From Coriobacteriia bacterium (GTDB lineage: Bacteria > Actinomycetota > Coriobacteriia > Anaerosomatales > Anaerosomataceae), in the NCBI GenBank assembly GCA_030651765.1, contig JAUSBY010000002.1:1-64000 (forward strand): 64,000 nt of DNA. The letters run 5' to 3'. The first letter of the stretch is position 1; every line of letters starts with the position of its first letter. Under the pieces are notes generated by a model, which was not told where the DNA came from, ran no database searches, and saw only the letters and a program-made list of their open reading frames with translations. Below are positions 25,156 to 37,166 of this stretch, piece after piece. The position numbers were made by a program, and so were the translations under genes.

Positions 25156-26091
25156 ATGAGCACGTCACTACGGCGGCTGAACCGCCTGCTGGTAACGTTC
25201 GTCTTGATGGCTGCCATCGTTGCGGGTAGCGGCATCGGCGTATCGGCCGCAGCGGCGCCCGCCGCGCCAAAGGGCAGCCCGAAGTCGGCCATGCCGGAAC
25301 CCGGCTGGCCTGAGAGCCACCTGCCGGAGAGCGACCCAAAGCCCGGAGAGCCCGGCTATCTCGAGTCACGCCCGACCGTCGTCCCGCCGTCAGACGGCTG
25401 GAGCGACGCTGAGTTTCAAGCCCACGATTCGCGCGGCTACGCGGCGATGCTGCCCGAGCGCCGCAGGGTCGAGCGGGACCTCCTGACGAAGGTGCGCGCG
25501 GAGCTCAAGCGACAGGGCATCGTACGCACGACCGGCGGCAGGCTCTCGTCGGCCGACGCCGATCGCGCGGCATCGGTCATCGCGGCCACCACGTACTCGC
25601 CGTACGGCTACCTGAGGTTCACGCTCGTACCCAATACGACGAGCTCGTACGCCCGCAACGGGTACCTGGGCACGCTCTACTTCACGTACGGCATCTACAG
25701 TGCCGTGGTGGACGCCTACAAGTGGTACACGGTGTCGTGGCCGGCTCGGTCGGGCAACAATCGTCCTGCGGACCAGAGCAAGGTCAACCTCGGCCCCATT
25801 CCTGCGTACACCTGGGACTTTGGCTTCATGTACGGCGCCTGGCGTGGCTATGAGGCCGACGGGCGTGTGGAGTTCTACCCTGGCAAGTGGCGGCTCGACC
25901 CGTGGACCGGCGGACCGTACGGTCGAAGCTACCTGGAGGTCCATGGCGGTACCGGAGCGCACACGTTCGCCGCTACGAGCGGCTGCATTCGGGTCTACCC
26001 GGCGGCGATCAGCGCGCTGAAGTCCTACTACGACACGAAGATGGCCAACAAGAAGGACCCGGGGAGTGCACACCTGATCGTTCGGTACTGA
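25156..26091 (+). CDS. Secreted L,D-transpeptidase (YkuD domain)
   Basis: 311 residues. A signal peptide (about 1-33) is followed by a Pro-rich segment. The C-terminal YkuD domain has the family motif in variant form: 'VHGGTGAHTFAATSGCIRVYP', with catalytic Cys in SGCIR and an upstream His. L,D-transpeptidases make 3-3 peptidoglycan crosslinks or attach proteins to the wall. ATG 25156 follows GAGGGGGAG; an in-frame ATG 54 bases earlier has no site. Confidence 0.88.
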   Translation: MSTSLRRLNRLLVTFVLMAAIVAGSGIGVSAAAAPAAPKGSPKSAMPEPGWPESHLPESDPKPGEPGYLESRPTVVPPSDGWSDAEFQAHDSRGYAAMLPERRRVERDLLTKVRAELKRQGIVRTTGGRLSSADADRAASVIAATTYSPYGYLRFTLVPNTTSSYARNGYLGTLYFTYGIYSAVVDAYKWYTVSWPARSGNNRPADQSKVNLGPIPAYTWDFGFMYGAWRGYEADGRVEFYPGKWRLDPWTGGPYGRSYLEVHGGTGAHTFAATSGCIRVYPAAISALKSYYDTKMANKKDPGSAHLIVRY

Positions 26092-26118
26092 TGGAGGGCG
26101 TTCGGAAAAGGGGGAGCC

Positions 26119-27246
26119 ATGTGCGGGAGCGATACCTGGAGACGTTGCAGGCAGGTTCGATCGGTGGTTGTCGTGATGGCCGTGCTCGTGGGGGTAGCCG
26201 GGATCGGTGGCTGCAGCGGGCCGGTGGCAGATGGCGAGGCCGGGCCGCCCGCGGAGGTGTCGGATGGCTTCGATGTGTCGTCGCTCACCTGGGATCCTGA
26301 CCTGGTCGCGGCGAACACGCCGGGGCTCGTCGGATGGCAGTGGTCGGGGCCCGCCGACCCGGGCACGCTCGTGGCGCTGTCACCGGAAGGGGGCGCGGTC
26401 ACGCCGCTGTGGGGTGCGCCGGATGTCGAAGGAGTGTCGTGCGTGCCGCACGCCGTGGACGGGAGAAGTCGTCAGATGCTCCTTGAGGTGCTTCGCGCCG
26501 ACGGCGTCGATCCGGCCGGAACGTCACTGGTCATGCTCGGAGCCGACGGGGCAGGTACGGTCCTGGTACCTCCGGAAGGCTACGAGGGTATCTCTTCGGC
26601 AACCTTCGCAGGCGGCCGCGCACTCGTTGTCGTCGATCACGCGACTCCCTCGACCTTCGACACGCTGATAGGCATGTACTCAGACGAAGGCGTGTGGCAG
26701 GAGGTGCCGCTTCGTGGCACCGTTCCCGACCACCAGTTCGTAGAGTGGGTGGTCGCCGTTCCGGGAACCGATGTGTTTGCGGTGCTTCTCAAGACACCGG
26801 GTGGTACCGGTGACCGTGATGACGACGCACTCGTGCTCGCTCGCCTGACCGACGACGGACTGCTGGTGCACACGGATGGCTACCCGGACGATTCGCTTCC
26901 AGGTGCCTCACCGCTCCACGGCGTCGAGGGCGTCGTGTATCCGAGGACATGGCGCGTGGTGGACGGGTCACCCGTGGTCGACCTCGTGCGCGCCCGATGG
27001 ACAGGCACTGACTGGGAGGAGCAGGTCGTACTTGAGGCGGGTGCGATCGCATCCGGTATTGAGACCGGTCAGGTATCGGCACAGGACTCCGATGGGGTCC
27101 TTTGGATCCGATCGGCGGCCGAAGGTACCGACAGCCCGTTGCTCCTGAGCCTCGACCCGGCGATCGCGGGTGCCGAGCCGATGCCGACCGCTCTGGCGAT
27201 GGATTCGATCGACTGGTTCACGTGGGTCGATGCCGACGATCGGTGA
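26119..27246 (+). CDS. Uncharacterised lipoprotein
   Basis: 375 residues. A signal peptide ends in lipobox VAGIGGC (Cys near residue 32), so it is probably lipidated and exported. The body is rich in Gly, Val, Asp and beta-strand patterns ('GTLVALSPEGGAVTPLWG'), suggesting a beta-propeller-like fold, but no family is recognised. GGGGGAG precedes the ATG. It follows the L,D-transpeptidase by 27 bases. Confidence 0.65.
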   Translation: MCGSDTWRRCRQVRSVVVVMAVLVGVAGIGGCSGPVADGEAGPPAEVSDGFDVSSLTWDPDLVAANTPGLVGWQWSGPADPGTLVALSPEGGAVTPLWGAPDVEGVSCVPHAVDGRSRQMLLEVLRADGVDPAGTSLVMLGADGAGTVLVPPEGYEGISSATFAGGRALVVVDHATPSTFDTLIGMYSDEGVWQEVPLRGTVPDHQFVEWVVAVPGTDVFAVLLKTPGGTGDRDDDALVLARLTDDGLLVHTDGYPDDSLPGASPLHGVEGVVYPRTWRVVDGSPVVDLVRARWTGTDWEEQVVLEAGAIASGIETGQVSAQDSDGVLWIRSAAEGTDSPLLLSLDPAIAGAEPMPTALAMDSIDWFTWVDADDR

Positions 27247-27260
27247 TCGCTGGCCAGCAG

Positions 27261-27290
27261 CGAGGGCTCCGGCGCGTGCCGGGGCCCTCG
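27261..27290 (+). terminator. Hairpin after the lipoprotein gene
   Basis: CGAGGGC-T-CCGGC and GCCGG-G-GCCCTCG form a near-perfect 12-bp stem with one mismatch and a 4-base loop, 15 bases after the stop. Confidence 0.55.
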
Positions 27291-27421
27291 CGTGGTGGGA
27301 TCGTTCGCAGCGTTCGGGCGCGTTTGACCGCTCGCTGTATCAGGTCCTACACTCGCACGGCCGCCCGCCCCGCATCCCGGGACCCGGGCCCTTCGTGCTG
27401 TCTGGACCTTGGAGTCTGCCC

Positions 27422-30400
27422 GTGACGACCTTCTTCGAAGCCCTTTCACCGGCGCTCACCGCCGATCCGGTGCTCGCTCGTGCGCTTGGCAGGATAGAGG
27501 CAGGAGACGACGTCACGCTGGCGACCCCCGGGCTGGTCCGTCCTCTCCTCGCGGCAGCGATCGCAGCGCCGCGGAGCAGGCCGGTACTCGTGGTCCTGTC
27601 CGGCGCCGACGCCGCCGAGCGGTTCGCACGCCAGCTGGGAGCCTACCTGTCTCCGGGGCGCGTGCTGCACTTCCCGGAGCGCACCGACCTCCCATGGGAT
27701 CGGACGGCGCCCGATCTCGAGGCTGTGGGCGCCCGCGCGAAGGCGCTCTACGCGCTCGCGAGGGCGCGCCCCGTGGTAGTCGTCGCAAGCGGTCGTTCAC
27801 TCCTGCGTGTGCTTCCGCCGAACGGCTCCCACGTGTTCGACCCCCTCGTGCTCGCGCAGGGGGCCGCTCTGGATCTGGCCGGGGCGGCGCAACGGCTCGT
27901 GCGGATGGGATACGAGCGCGTTGACACCGCCGGGGAACGCGGGCAGTTCGCACTCAGAGGCGGCACGCTCGACGTCTTCGGCGCCGACGCGATGTACCCG
28001 GTGAGAGCCGAGTTGTTCGGCGACGAGATCGAGACGCTCAGGCGCTACATCCCGTCGACGCAACAGCACATCGCCGACGTCGGTCCGACGGAGATCTACG
28101 CGTGCCGTGAGGTTGCACCGGGCACGCGCGCGGGCCAGGGTGCCCGTCGTGCGCTCGGGAAGGCCGCGCTCGCCAACGACGACCTCGCGCGTGATCTCGA
28201 GATGATCGAGAACGGTGTGACCTTCAACGGCATCGAGCAGTACCTGCCGTACTTCTACCGGGCGCCCGCGTCGGTGCTCGACTACGTGCCGCCCGGAGCG
28301 CTGATCGTGGTCGCCGAGCCGCGCGCGGTCTTCGACGACCTTGTCAGGGCGCGCTCCGAGATCGAGGCGCGGGCGGAGAGCGTCGCCCGCACGCCCGACG
28401 GACTGTACTTCACACCTGCCGAGGTGGATCTCGGCGGGAGGCAGCGTGTCACGTTCGTCTCGCTGCTGCGCGCCGGCGGCGCCACCGATGGCGAGATCGT
28501 CGCGCGGCGTCCCGAGGTGAGCGGCCGGGAAGAGGCGTTCGCTGCCGGTCTGCGCGCGTTGCTCGACACAGGCTACCGCGTCGTGGCTGCGGTGCGCGAC
28601 CGGAGCGGACGGGACCGGCTCTCCCGCGCGCTGGTGAACGCGGGACTGTCCGTTGCTCCGCTTGAGTCCTCGGAAGATGCGCTCCCGCCCGGGCTGGTCA
28701 CGCTCGCGGTCACCGATGTCCCGGCCGGCTACGTGCTGCCCGGATCGCGCCTGGCCGTGGTCTCGATCGATGACGTCTTCCCGCGTGCAGCCGAGCGTCG
28801 GCGTCAGGCAGCCGATCCCACAAAGCTCACGTTCGCCTTCGCGCCGGGCGACTACGTCGTGCATGAGGTCCACGGCATCGCGATGCTCAAGGACATCGTG
28901 CGGCAGTCGGTGCTTGGCGCCGAGCGCGACTATCTGCTGCTCGAGTACGCACGAGGCGACAAGCTCTACGTTCCGGTCGAGCAGCTGGACCGTGTGACCC
29001 GTTACGTCGGCCCCGAGGGGAGTGCGCCGCGCGTCACCCGGCTGAACACGGCGGACTGGTCCAAGGCGACCGGCCGCGCGCGCAAGGCTGCCCGAACGCT
29101 CGCGTTCGACCTCGTCGATCTGTACGCACGGCGCGCAGCCGTCACCGGGTTCGCGTTCGGCGCCGACACGCCGTGGCAGCGGGAGATGGAGGCCGCCTTC
29201 CCGTTCGAGGAGACGCCGGACCAACGTGCCGCGATCGAGGACGTCAAGGCTGACATGGAGTCGGAGCGGCCGATGGACCGGCTGGTCTGCGGTGACGTCG
29301 GCTATGGCAAGACCGAGGTCGCCATCCGCGCGGCGTTCAAGGCCACGCAGAGCGCGAAGCAGGTCATGGTGCTCTGCCCGACGACCATCCTTGCCCAGCA
29401 GCACTTCACCACGTTCAGCGAGCGCTTCGAGTCGTATCCCGTGCGGGTGGAGGTGCTCTCGCGCTTCCGCAGTCGCGCCGAGCAGGCCGAGGCCCTCGAA
29501 GGCTTCGCCGCCGGCACGGTCGATATCCTCATCGGGACGCACCGACTGCTGTCGCGCGACGTGGTGCCGAGAGATCTCGGCCTCGTCGTCGTCGATGAGG
29601 AGCAGCGCTTCGGCGTGGAACACAAGGAACACCTGAAGAACCTTCGCGAGCAGGTCGACGTCCTGACGCTCACCGCGACGCCGATCCCGCGCACGCTGCA
29701 GATGTCGCTGTCCGGCGTGCGCGACTTCTCGGTCATCGATACGCCGCCTGCCGATCGTTTTCCGGTCACGGTGCATGTTGGAGAGTACGACGCCGATGTG
29801 GTCTCCGGCGCCATCCGGCGCGAACTGGAACGCGGCGGCCAGGTCTACTACATCTCCAACCGCGTGCGCGGCATCGACCGGGTGGTCGAGCGTGTGCAGG
29901 CCGCCGTTCCCGAGGCACGCGTCGGGGTCGGCCACGGTCAGATGTCCGAGCACCAGCTGGAGCGCGTGATGGAGAGCTTCTCGGCCGGTCGGATCGACGT
30001 GCTCGTGGCGACGACCATCGTCGAGTCGGGCATCGACAACCCGCACACGAACACCCTTGTCATCGATGACTCGCACCGGCTCGGCCTTGCGCAGCTGTAC
30101 CAGCTCAAGGGCCGTGTCGGGCGTAGCCACGTCAAGGCGTACGCGTACTTCCTCTTCCCGCGGGGACAGGCGCTTACCGACCAGGCGTACGAGCGGCTCA
30201 CCGCCATTCAGGAGCACGCGGCCCTCGGCAGCGGCATCAGCGTGGCCATGCGGGATCTGGAGATCCGGGGCGCGGGCTCGCTGCTCGGCGCAGCGCAGTC
30301 GGGAAGCGTGAGCGCGGTCGGCTTCGATCTGTACGCGCAGATGCTTCGCGAAGCGGTCTCGGAGGTACGTGGCGAGCCCATGCCGGCGCACCTCGAGGTG

Positions 30401-30823
30401 CGCGTCGACCTCCCCGTTGCAGCGTTCCTTCCCGAGGAGTACGTGCCGGCGGTCGACGAGCGAGTGCTGTTGTACCGCCGGATAGCCGCTGCAGGCAGCC
30501 CCGAGGCCGTCGAGGCGATCGCCGCCGAGATCGAGGACCGTTTTGGCCCCGCCCCGGCGCCTGCCCGCGAACTGCTTGGAATCGCGCGCGTCAAGGTCAG
30601 GGCCGGCGAGCTGGGGATCACGAACGTTTCGCTCGCGCGTCACCGCCTGGCGCTCAGCCCGGTCGTGCTCACCGCCGAGGAACGGGGAGTCCTCGCCCCG
30701 GAGAGCGCCGTTTACATAGAACGGTCCAAGAAGGCACAGTTCGTGCAAGCAACGGGCGAGACCCCGGGTGCCACGGCACTCCGCGCGCTCGATGCTATAC
30801 TCTCCGCAGTCCGCGGCCGGTAG
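27422..30823 (+). CDS. mfd: Transcription-repair coupling factor Mfd
   Basis: 1133 residues, full length. An UvrB-like N-terminal module is followed by the RNA-polymerase-interacting CarD-like domain (about 470-525, 'FAPGDYVVHEVHGIAML'). The translocase motor has Walker A GDVGYGKT near 624 and DEEQ box 'VVVDEEQRFG'. RecG-like motifs and the TRCF C-terminal domain close it. Mfd removes stalled RNA polymerase and recruits UvrA. I chose GTG 27422 (VTTFFEAL), with GGAG seven bases upstream; the frame is open to 27170 but that part reads as non-coding. Confidence 0.97.
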   Translation: MTTFFEALSPALTADPVLARALGRIEAGDDVTLATPGLVRPLLAAAIAAPRSRPVLVVLSGADAAERFARQLGAYLSPGRVLHFPERTDLPWDRTAPDLEAVGARAKALYALARARPVVVVASGRSLLRVLPPNGSHVFDPLVLAQGAALDLAGAAQRLVRMGYERVDTAGERGQFALRGGTLDVFGADAMYPVRAELFGDEIETLRRYIPSTQQHIADVGPTEIYACREVAPGTRAGQGARRALGKAALANDDLARDLEMIENGVTFNGIEQYLPYFYRAPASVLDYVPPGALIVVAEPRAVFDDLVRARSEIEARAESVARTPDGLYFTPAEVDLGGRQRVTFVSLLRAGGATDGEIVARRPEVSGREEAFAAGLRALLDTGYRVVAAVRDRSGRDRLSRALVNAGLSVAPLESSEDALPPGLVTLAVTDVPAGYVLPGSRLAVVSIDDVFPRAAERRRQAADPTKLTFAFAPGDYVVHEVHGIAMLKDIVRQSVLGAERDYLLLEYARGDKLYVPVEQLDRVTRYVGPEGSAPRVTRLNTADWSKATGRARKAARTLAFDLVDLYARRAAVTGFAFGADTPWQREMEAAFPFEETPDQRAAIEDVKADMESERPMDRLVCGDVGYGKTEVAIRAAFKATQSAKQVMVLCPTTILAQQHFTTFSERFESYPVRVEVLSRFRSRAEQAEALEGFAAGTVDILIGTHRLLSRDVVPRDLGLVVVDEEQRFGVEHKEHLKNLREQVDVLTLTATPIPRTLQMSLSGVRDFSVIDTPPADRFPVTVHVGEYDADVVSGAIRRELERGGQVYYISNRVRGIDRVVERVQAAVPEARVGVGHGQMSEHQLERVMESFSAGRIDVLVATTIVESGIDNPHTNTLVIDDSHRLGLAQLYQLKGRVGRSHVKAYAYFLFPRGQALTDQAYERLTAIQEHAALGSGISVAMRDLEIRGAGSLLGAAQSGSVSAVGFDLYAQMLREAVSEVRGEPMPAHLEVRVDLPVAAFLPEEYVPAVDERVLLYRRIAAAGSPEAVEAIAAEIEDRFGPAPAPARELLGIARVKVRAGELGITNVSLARHRLALSPVVLTAEERGVLAPESAVYIERSKKAQFVQATGETPGATALRALDAILSAVRGR

Positions 30824-30859
30824 GCGGCCGGGATCAGACCCCAAGAGAAAGGTACGTCC

Positions 30860-31747
30860 GTGCGCAGACTCCGCGGCATCGCCGCTCTCGTGCTCGTGGT
30901 CGCACTGGTTGGTGCGCTCGCGGGTTGTTCATCTTCGGCCGGCGTCATCGCCCGCGTCAACGGCGAGGACATCACCCAGGCCGAGTTCGACCGCCTCTAC
31001 GAGCAGGTCACCGCGCAGTTCGGCGGAGAGCTCCCTGAGGATCAGGTTGCCGAGTATCGAAAGCTGCTCCTCGACATGATGATCGAGTCCGAGCTCATGC
31101 AGCAGGAGGCCGAGCGTCTCGGCGCGGACCTCTCCGAGGAGGCAGTCGAGGCCGGCATCACCTCCATGATGGGCGCCGACACCGACATGGCCGCGTTCGA
31201 GGCGCGGGTGACCGAGGCGGGTCTCACCATGGATGACCTGCGCTCGAGCGTCCGTGACCAGCTCGCGCGTGACTTCCTGTCCGAGTACGCGGCGAGCCAG
31301 GGCGAGGTGACCGAGCTCGCAGAGACGTACTCGCTGCTCGAGCACATCCTGGTCTCGGACGAGACGACCGCGACGGCGCTCGTCGACCGCATCGAAGCGG
31401 GCGAAGACTTCAACGCACTCGCTGCTGAGCACTCGACCGATCCCGGCTCGGGTGCCGAGGGCGGCAACCTCGGCTGGGCGCCCACCAGCGCGTACGTTGC
31501 CGAATTCGCCGACGCCGCCAATGCGCTCGCGATCGGCGATGTGAGCGCTCCCGTGCAGTCCGAGTTCGGCTGGCACATCATCCGGAAGGTCGACGAGCGC
31601 GCCGAGGGCTCGAGCCTGGCCGAAGCTCCCGACGAGCTGAAGCAGGCGATCGAGGCCAACGGTGGCGACCTCGCGCTCCAGGAGTACGTCGCCGGCCTGC
31701 GTGAGACCGCCGAGATCGAGTACATCGACGAGACACTCGCGCCGTAG
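30860..31747 (+). CDS. Parvulin-type peptidyl-prolyl isomerase lipoprotein (PrsA/SurA-like)
   Basis: 295 residues. Signal peptide with lipobox LAGC (Cys near 23). A SurA_N-like helical domain (about 30-150, 'VNGEDITQAEFDRLYEQV') leads to a parvulin domain (about 160-255: 'EHILVSDE', 'FNALAAEHSTDPGSG', 'GWHIIRKVDE'). It should fold exported proteins at the outer membrane face. GTG start with AGAAAGG upstream. It follows mfd by 36 bases, as often seen in Gram-positives, and precedes mazG. Confidence 0.92.
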   Translation: MRRLRGIAALVLVVALVGALAGCSSSAGVIARVNGEDITQAEFDRLYEQVTAQFGGELPEDQVAEYRKLLLDMMIESELMQQEAERLGADLSEEAVEAGITSMMGADTDMAAFEARVTEAGLTMDDLRSSVRDQLARDFLSEYAASQGEVTELAETYSLLEHILVSDETTATALVDRIEAGEDFNALAAEHSTDPGSGAEGGNLGWAPTSAYVAEFADAANALAIGDVSAPVQSEFGWHIIRKVDERAEGSSLAEAPDELKQAIEANGGDLALQEYVAGLRETAEIEYIDETLAP

Positions 31748-31772
31748 GCTCGGCGCGCCCGGAGGGGGAGCC

Positions 31773-34521
<2,749 letters not shown>

Positions 34522-34532
34522 CTCGCCGCGCC

Positions 34533-34549
34533 GGACGCGCGATGCGTCC
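34533..34549 (+). terminator. Small hairpin between eno and pyk
   Basis: GGACGC (34533-34538) and GCGTCC (34544-34549), 6 bp with a 5-base loop, 12 bases after the eno stop. Weak terminator candidate. Confidence 0.35.
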
Positions 34550-34581
34550 CGGTGCGACCAGCTGCCAGCAAGCAGGTGCGT

Positions 34582-35979
34582 ATGCGCCACACGAAGCTCA
34601 TAGCGACACTGGGACCGGCAACCGAGGTGCCCGGCGTTCTCGGAGGTCTCATCTCCGCCGGGCTCGACGTCGCGCGGCTCAACACGTCGCACGCAACGCG
34701 TGATGTGCTCGAGCGGCAGCTGACGGCGGTGCGCGCCGCCGCCGCGGTCGACGGCCGGCATGTCGCCGTCATGCTCGACCTTGGCGGAGCGAAGATCCGC
34801 ATCGGCCAGGTAGCCGAGGGCACGATCCTCATGGCCGGGGAGCGGTTCGAGCTGAGGACCGAGACAGGACCCGGCGATGCGTCGGGAGCGTCGATCAACC
34901 ACGTGGGCCTGCCCGATGACCTCTCGCCCGGCGACCGTGTGCTCGTCGACGACGGCCGGATCGAACTCGCGGTCGTAGCGGTGGAGCCTGGCCTCGTGCA
35001 CACGGTGGTCGAGGCCGGGGGCGCCCTTTCCAGTCGTAGGGGAGTGAACGTTCCCGGCGTGCGGCTGAGCGTGGACAGCATCACGGACGCGGACCGCGAC
35101 AACCTCGCATGGGCGCTCGATCACGGGGTGGACCTCGTGGCACAGTCCTTCGTTCGTTCGGCTGAGGACGTCATCGCCCTCCGGGCCGCGATGGGCACTC
35201 GCGTCGTTCCGATCGTCGCGAAGATCGAGAAGCACGAGGCCGTGACGGACCTTCAGGCGATCGTGGCGGCTGCCGACGCGGTGATGGTGGCGCGGGGAGA
35301 CCTTGGCGTGGAGATCGCTCCCGAGCAGGTCCCCGTCGTGCAGCGCCGCATCGTCGCCGCCGCACGGGCGGCCGGCAAGCCGGTGGTGGTGGCGACCCAG
35401 ATGCTCGAGTCCATGACCGAGGCGCATCGGCCCACCCGTGCCGAGGCCTCGGACGTGGCCAACGCGATCTTCGACACCGTAGACGCCGTGATGCTCTCCG
35501 GTGAGACGGCCATCGGCAGGAACCCCGTTCACGTTCTCGCCACGATGGATCGCATCGTGCGGGCTGCCGAGGCCGAGGTCGTCGACCACCCGACGGTACT
35601 CACGCCCGGCGCCACCGATGATGTAGCGGCTGCTGTCAGCCGTGCCGTGTGCGAGCTTGCCGCGACACTCGATCTCGCCGCGATCGTGACCCCCACGCAG
35701 TCGGGCGCGACCGCTCGAGCGGTGGCAGCTCACCGGCCGAGGGCGCCAGTGCTGGCGGCCACGCCAGACGAGGCCGTGGCGCGATCGCTCGCCATCGTGT
35801 GGGGTGTGCGCGCGGCGGTCATCGGGTCGTATTCGACGATCGATGAGATGATCGCAGCCGCCGCCGAAGCCGCTCGGGATGCGGGCGTCGCCAAGCCCGG
35901 CGACCTTATCGCCGTGACCGGCGGCGTCGCGGTACACGTGTCGGGCTCGACCAACCTGATCCAGGTACACAGGGTCTGA
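34582..35979 (+). CDS. pyk: Pyruvate kinase
   Basis: 465 residues. It makes pyruvate and ATP from phosphoenolpyruvate and ADP. 'MRHTKLIATLGPA' is the family start. Active-site motifs are 'ARLNTSHA', 'AKIEKHEAV' (catalytic Lys), 'MVARGDLGVE' and 'ATQMLESM'. The C-terminal allosteric domain is complete ('ALDLAAIVTPTQSGATARAVA'-like region), and no extra PEP-utiliser domain is fused. The frame is open to a GTG 30 bases earlier; ATG 34582 fits the family. Confidence 0.95.
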   Translation: MRHTKLIATLGPATEVPGVLGGLISAGLDVARLNTSHATRDVLERQLTAVRAAAAVDGRHVAVMLDLGGAKIRIGQVAEGTILMAGERFELRTETGPGDASGASINHVGLPDDLSPGDRVLVDDGRIELAVVAVEPGLVHTVVEAGGALSSRRGVNVPGVRLSVDSITDADRDNLAWALDHGVDLVAQSFVRSAEDVIALRAAMGTRVVPIVAKIEKHEAVTDLQAIVAAADAVMVARGDLGVEIAPEQVPVVQRRIVAAARAAGKPVVVATQMLESMTEAHRPTRAEASDVANAIFDTVDAVMLSGETAIGRNPVHVLATMDRIVRAAEAEVVDHPTVLTPGATDDVAAAVSRAVCELAATLDLAAIVTPTQSGATARAVAAHRPRAPVLAATPDEAVARSLAIVWGVRAAVIGSYSTIDEMIAAAAEAARDAGVAKPGDLIAVTGGVAVHVSGSTNLIQVHRV

Positions 35980-36040
35980 GCAGCGCGTTCTCCCGTCCCA
36001 TCGTGACTGCTAGGGAATGCCGCCCGGGCGTCTCTCTATC

Positions 36041-36070
36041 AATCTCAACCTGAGATTAAGGGTTCTCAGG
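36041..36070. promoter_or_regulatory. Overlapping inverted repeats built of TCTCA/TGAGA
   Basis: AATCTCA-ACC-TGAGATT (36041-36057) is a perfect 7-bp dyad. Its right half with the next repeat gives CCTGAGA-N8-TCTCAGG (36049-36070). Three half sites in 30 bases, 90 bases before the divIC-like start, look like an operator. MerR-type regulators bind similar dyads; no regulator is assigned. Confidence 0.45.
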
Positions 36071-36159
36071 AGTCGAGCGCGGTGCTATCATCAGCGGCAG
36101 GAGGACATGTCCTCTCACAACGGACCGTCGAATGGCCTTGTCACACCACGGAACACACT

Positions 36160-36687
36160 ATGGCTGCACGACGAACGCACAAGAAGAAGGCTCCAGCGAA
36201 CGCGAGACGGGCCCCGGGAAAGCGGGGGTCAGGTGCTCGCGCTTCCTCGCACTCCCGCTCCGCTACCTCGGGCCGACCTCCGGGATCGCGCAGACCTCAC
36301 GTCGCCAAGAAGAAGACCCGCAAGCCGGGAAGCGGCCGAGCGGCGACGATCGCGATCGTCGCCGCCATCATCGTCGCGGCGTGGACCGTCTATCCCGTGC
36401 TCAGGATCCAGTATCAGCAGCAGCGTGAGGTCCAGTCGCTGGAGACCGAACTCATCAGCCTCGAGGACCGCAACGCCGAGCTGAGGCAGCAAGTCGACGA
36501 GCTCAAGACGCCCGAGGGGGTCGAGCGGGTCGCCCGTGAGAGCCTCGGCATGGTCAAGCCAGGCGAGCAGGCCTACGTCGTGACCGGCGGCATGTCCGGT
36601 GAGACGTCGGTGACGGTGCCCGGCTCGGCGGATGACACACGGTCGCTCGCGCGGCGTATCCTCGACGCCGTGTTCGGCTTCGAGTGA
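36160..36687 (+). CDS. Septum formation initiator (FtsB/DivIC-like) cell-division protein
   Basis: 175 residues. A basic, low-complexity cytoplasmic N-terminus (residues 1-60, many Arg/Lys/Ser) precedes one membrane helix (about 63-85) and an extracytoplasmic leucine-zipper-like coiled coil ('QQQREVQSLETELISLEDRNAELRQ'). It then has the conserved 'ARESLGMVKPGEQAYVV' end of the DivIC family. It should join FtsL and FtsQ/DivIB in the divisome. ATG 36160 has no strong Shine-Dalgarno; ATGs upstream are no better. DUF501 follows directly, as is common in Actinomycetota. Confidence 0.85.
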   Translation: MAARRTHKKKAPANARRAPGKRGSGARASSHSRSATSGRPPGSRRPHVAKKKTRKPGSGRAATIAIVAAIIVAAWTVYPVLRIQYQQQREVQSLETELISLEDRNAELRQQVDELKTPEGVERVARESLGMVKPGEQAYVVTGGMSGETSVTVPGSADDTRSLARRILDAVFGFE

Positions 36688-37166
36688 TGGATGACGAACG
36701 GATCGTCGCTCGGCAACTCGGCCGGGCACCCCGCGGACGATGGCGCGTGGCGGTCCGCTGCTCGTATGGTCGGCCGTGTGTCATCGCAACTGCGCCGACG
36801 CTGCCCGACGGCACCCCGTTTCCCACGCTCTTCTACCTGACCTGTCCCCACCTCGTCCGCCTTGTGGGCGATCTCGAGTCGGACGGGGCGCTCGCCATGT
36901 GGCGTGCCGCACTCGTCGCCGAGCCCGATCTGGCCCGTCGACTTGACGCCGCAGATGAGGCGTACCGGGCCGCCCGCGTGGCCGAGGCCGAAGGCATCGA
37001 CCCCGTGCCGGGCGTCGGCATCGGCGGGCAGAGCGACCCGACGGCGACCAAGTGCCTGCACGCTCACGTCGCGGCCTACCTAGCCGGCGTTGACGACCCG
37101 CTTGGCGAGCGAACGGTCGCCTCGCTCGTGCAAGAATGTGATGACGATCGATGCGAGGAGGCGTGA
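36687..37166 (+). CDS. DUF501 family protein
   Basis: 159 residues. 'GRWRVAVRCSYGRPCVIATAPTLPDGTPFPTLFYLTCPHLVR' features are the DUF501 hallmark, with a cysteine pair that may bind metal. Function unknown; conserved in Actinomycetota between divIC and ppx, exactly as here. ATG 36687 overlaps the previous stop; its stop overlaps the ppx start. Confidence 0.9.
   Translation: MDDERIVARQLGRAPRGRWRVAVRCSYGRPCVIATAPTLPDGTPFPTLFYLTCPHLVRLVGDLESDGALAMWRAALVAEPDLARRLDAADEAYRAARVAEAEGIDPVPGVGIGGQSDPTATKCLHAHVAAYLAGVDDPLGERTVASLVQECDDDRCEEA

Noticed and set aside
27797-30844. 1015-codon open frame opposite mfd
   Set aside because: Antisense shadow of a conserved gene in high-GC DNA; Arg/His/Asp-rich translation with no domain and no ribosome site.
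36017-36484. 155-codon frame upstream of the divIC-like gene
   Set aside because: Arg-rich out-of-frame translation that runs over the operator repeats and the real gene.
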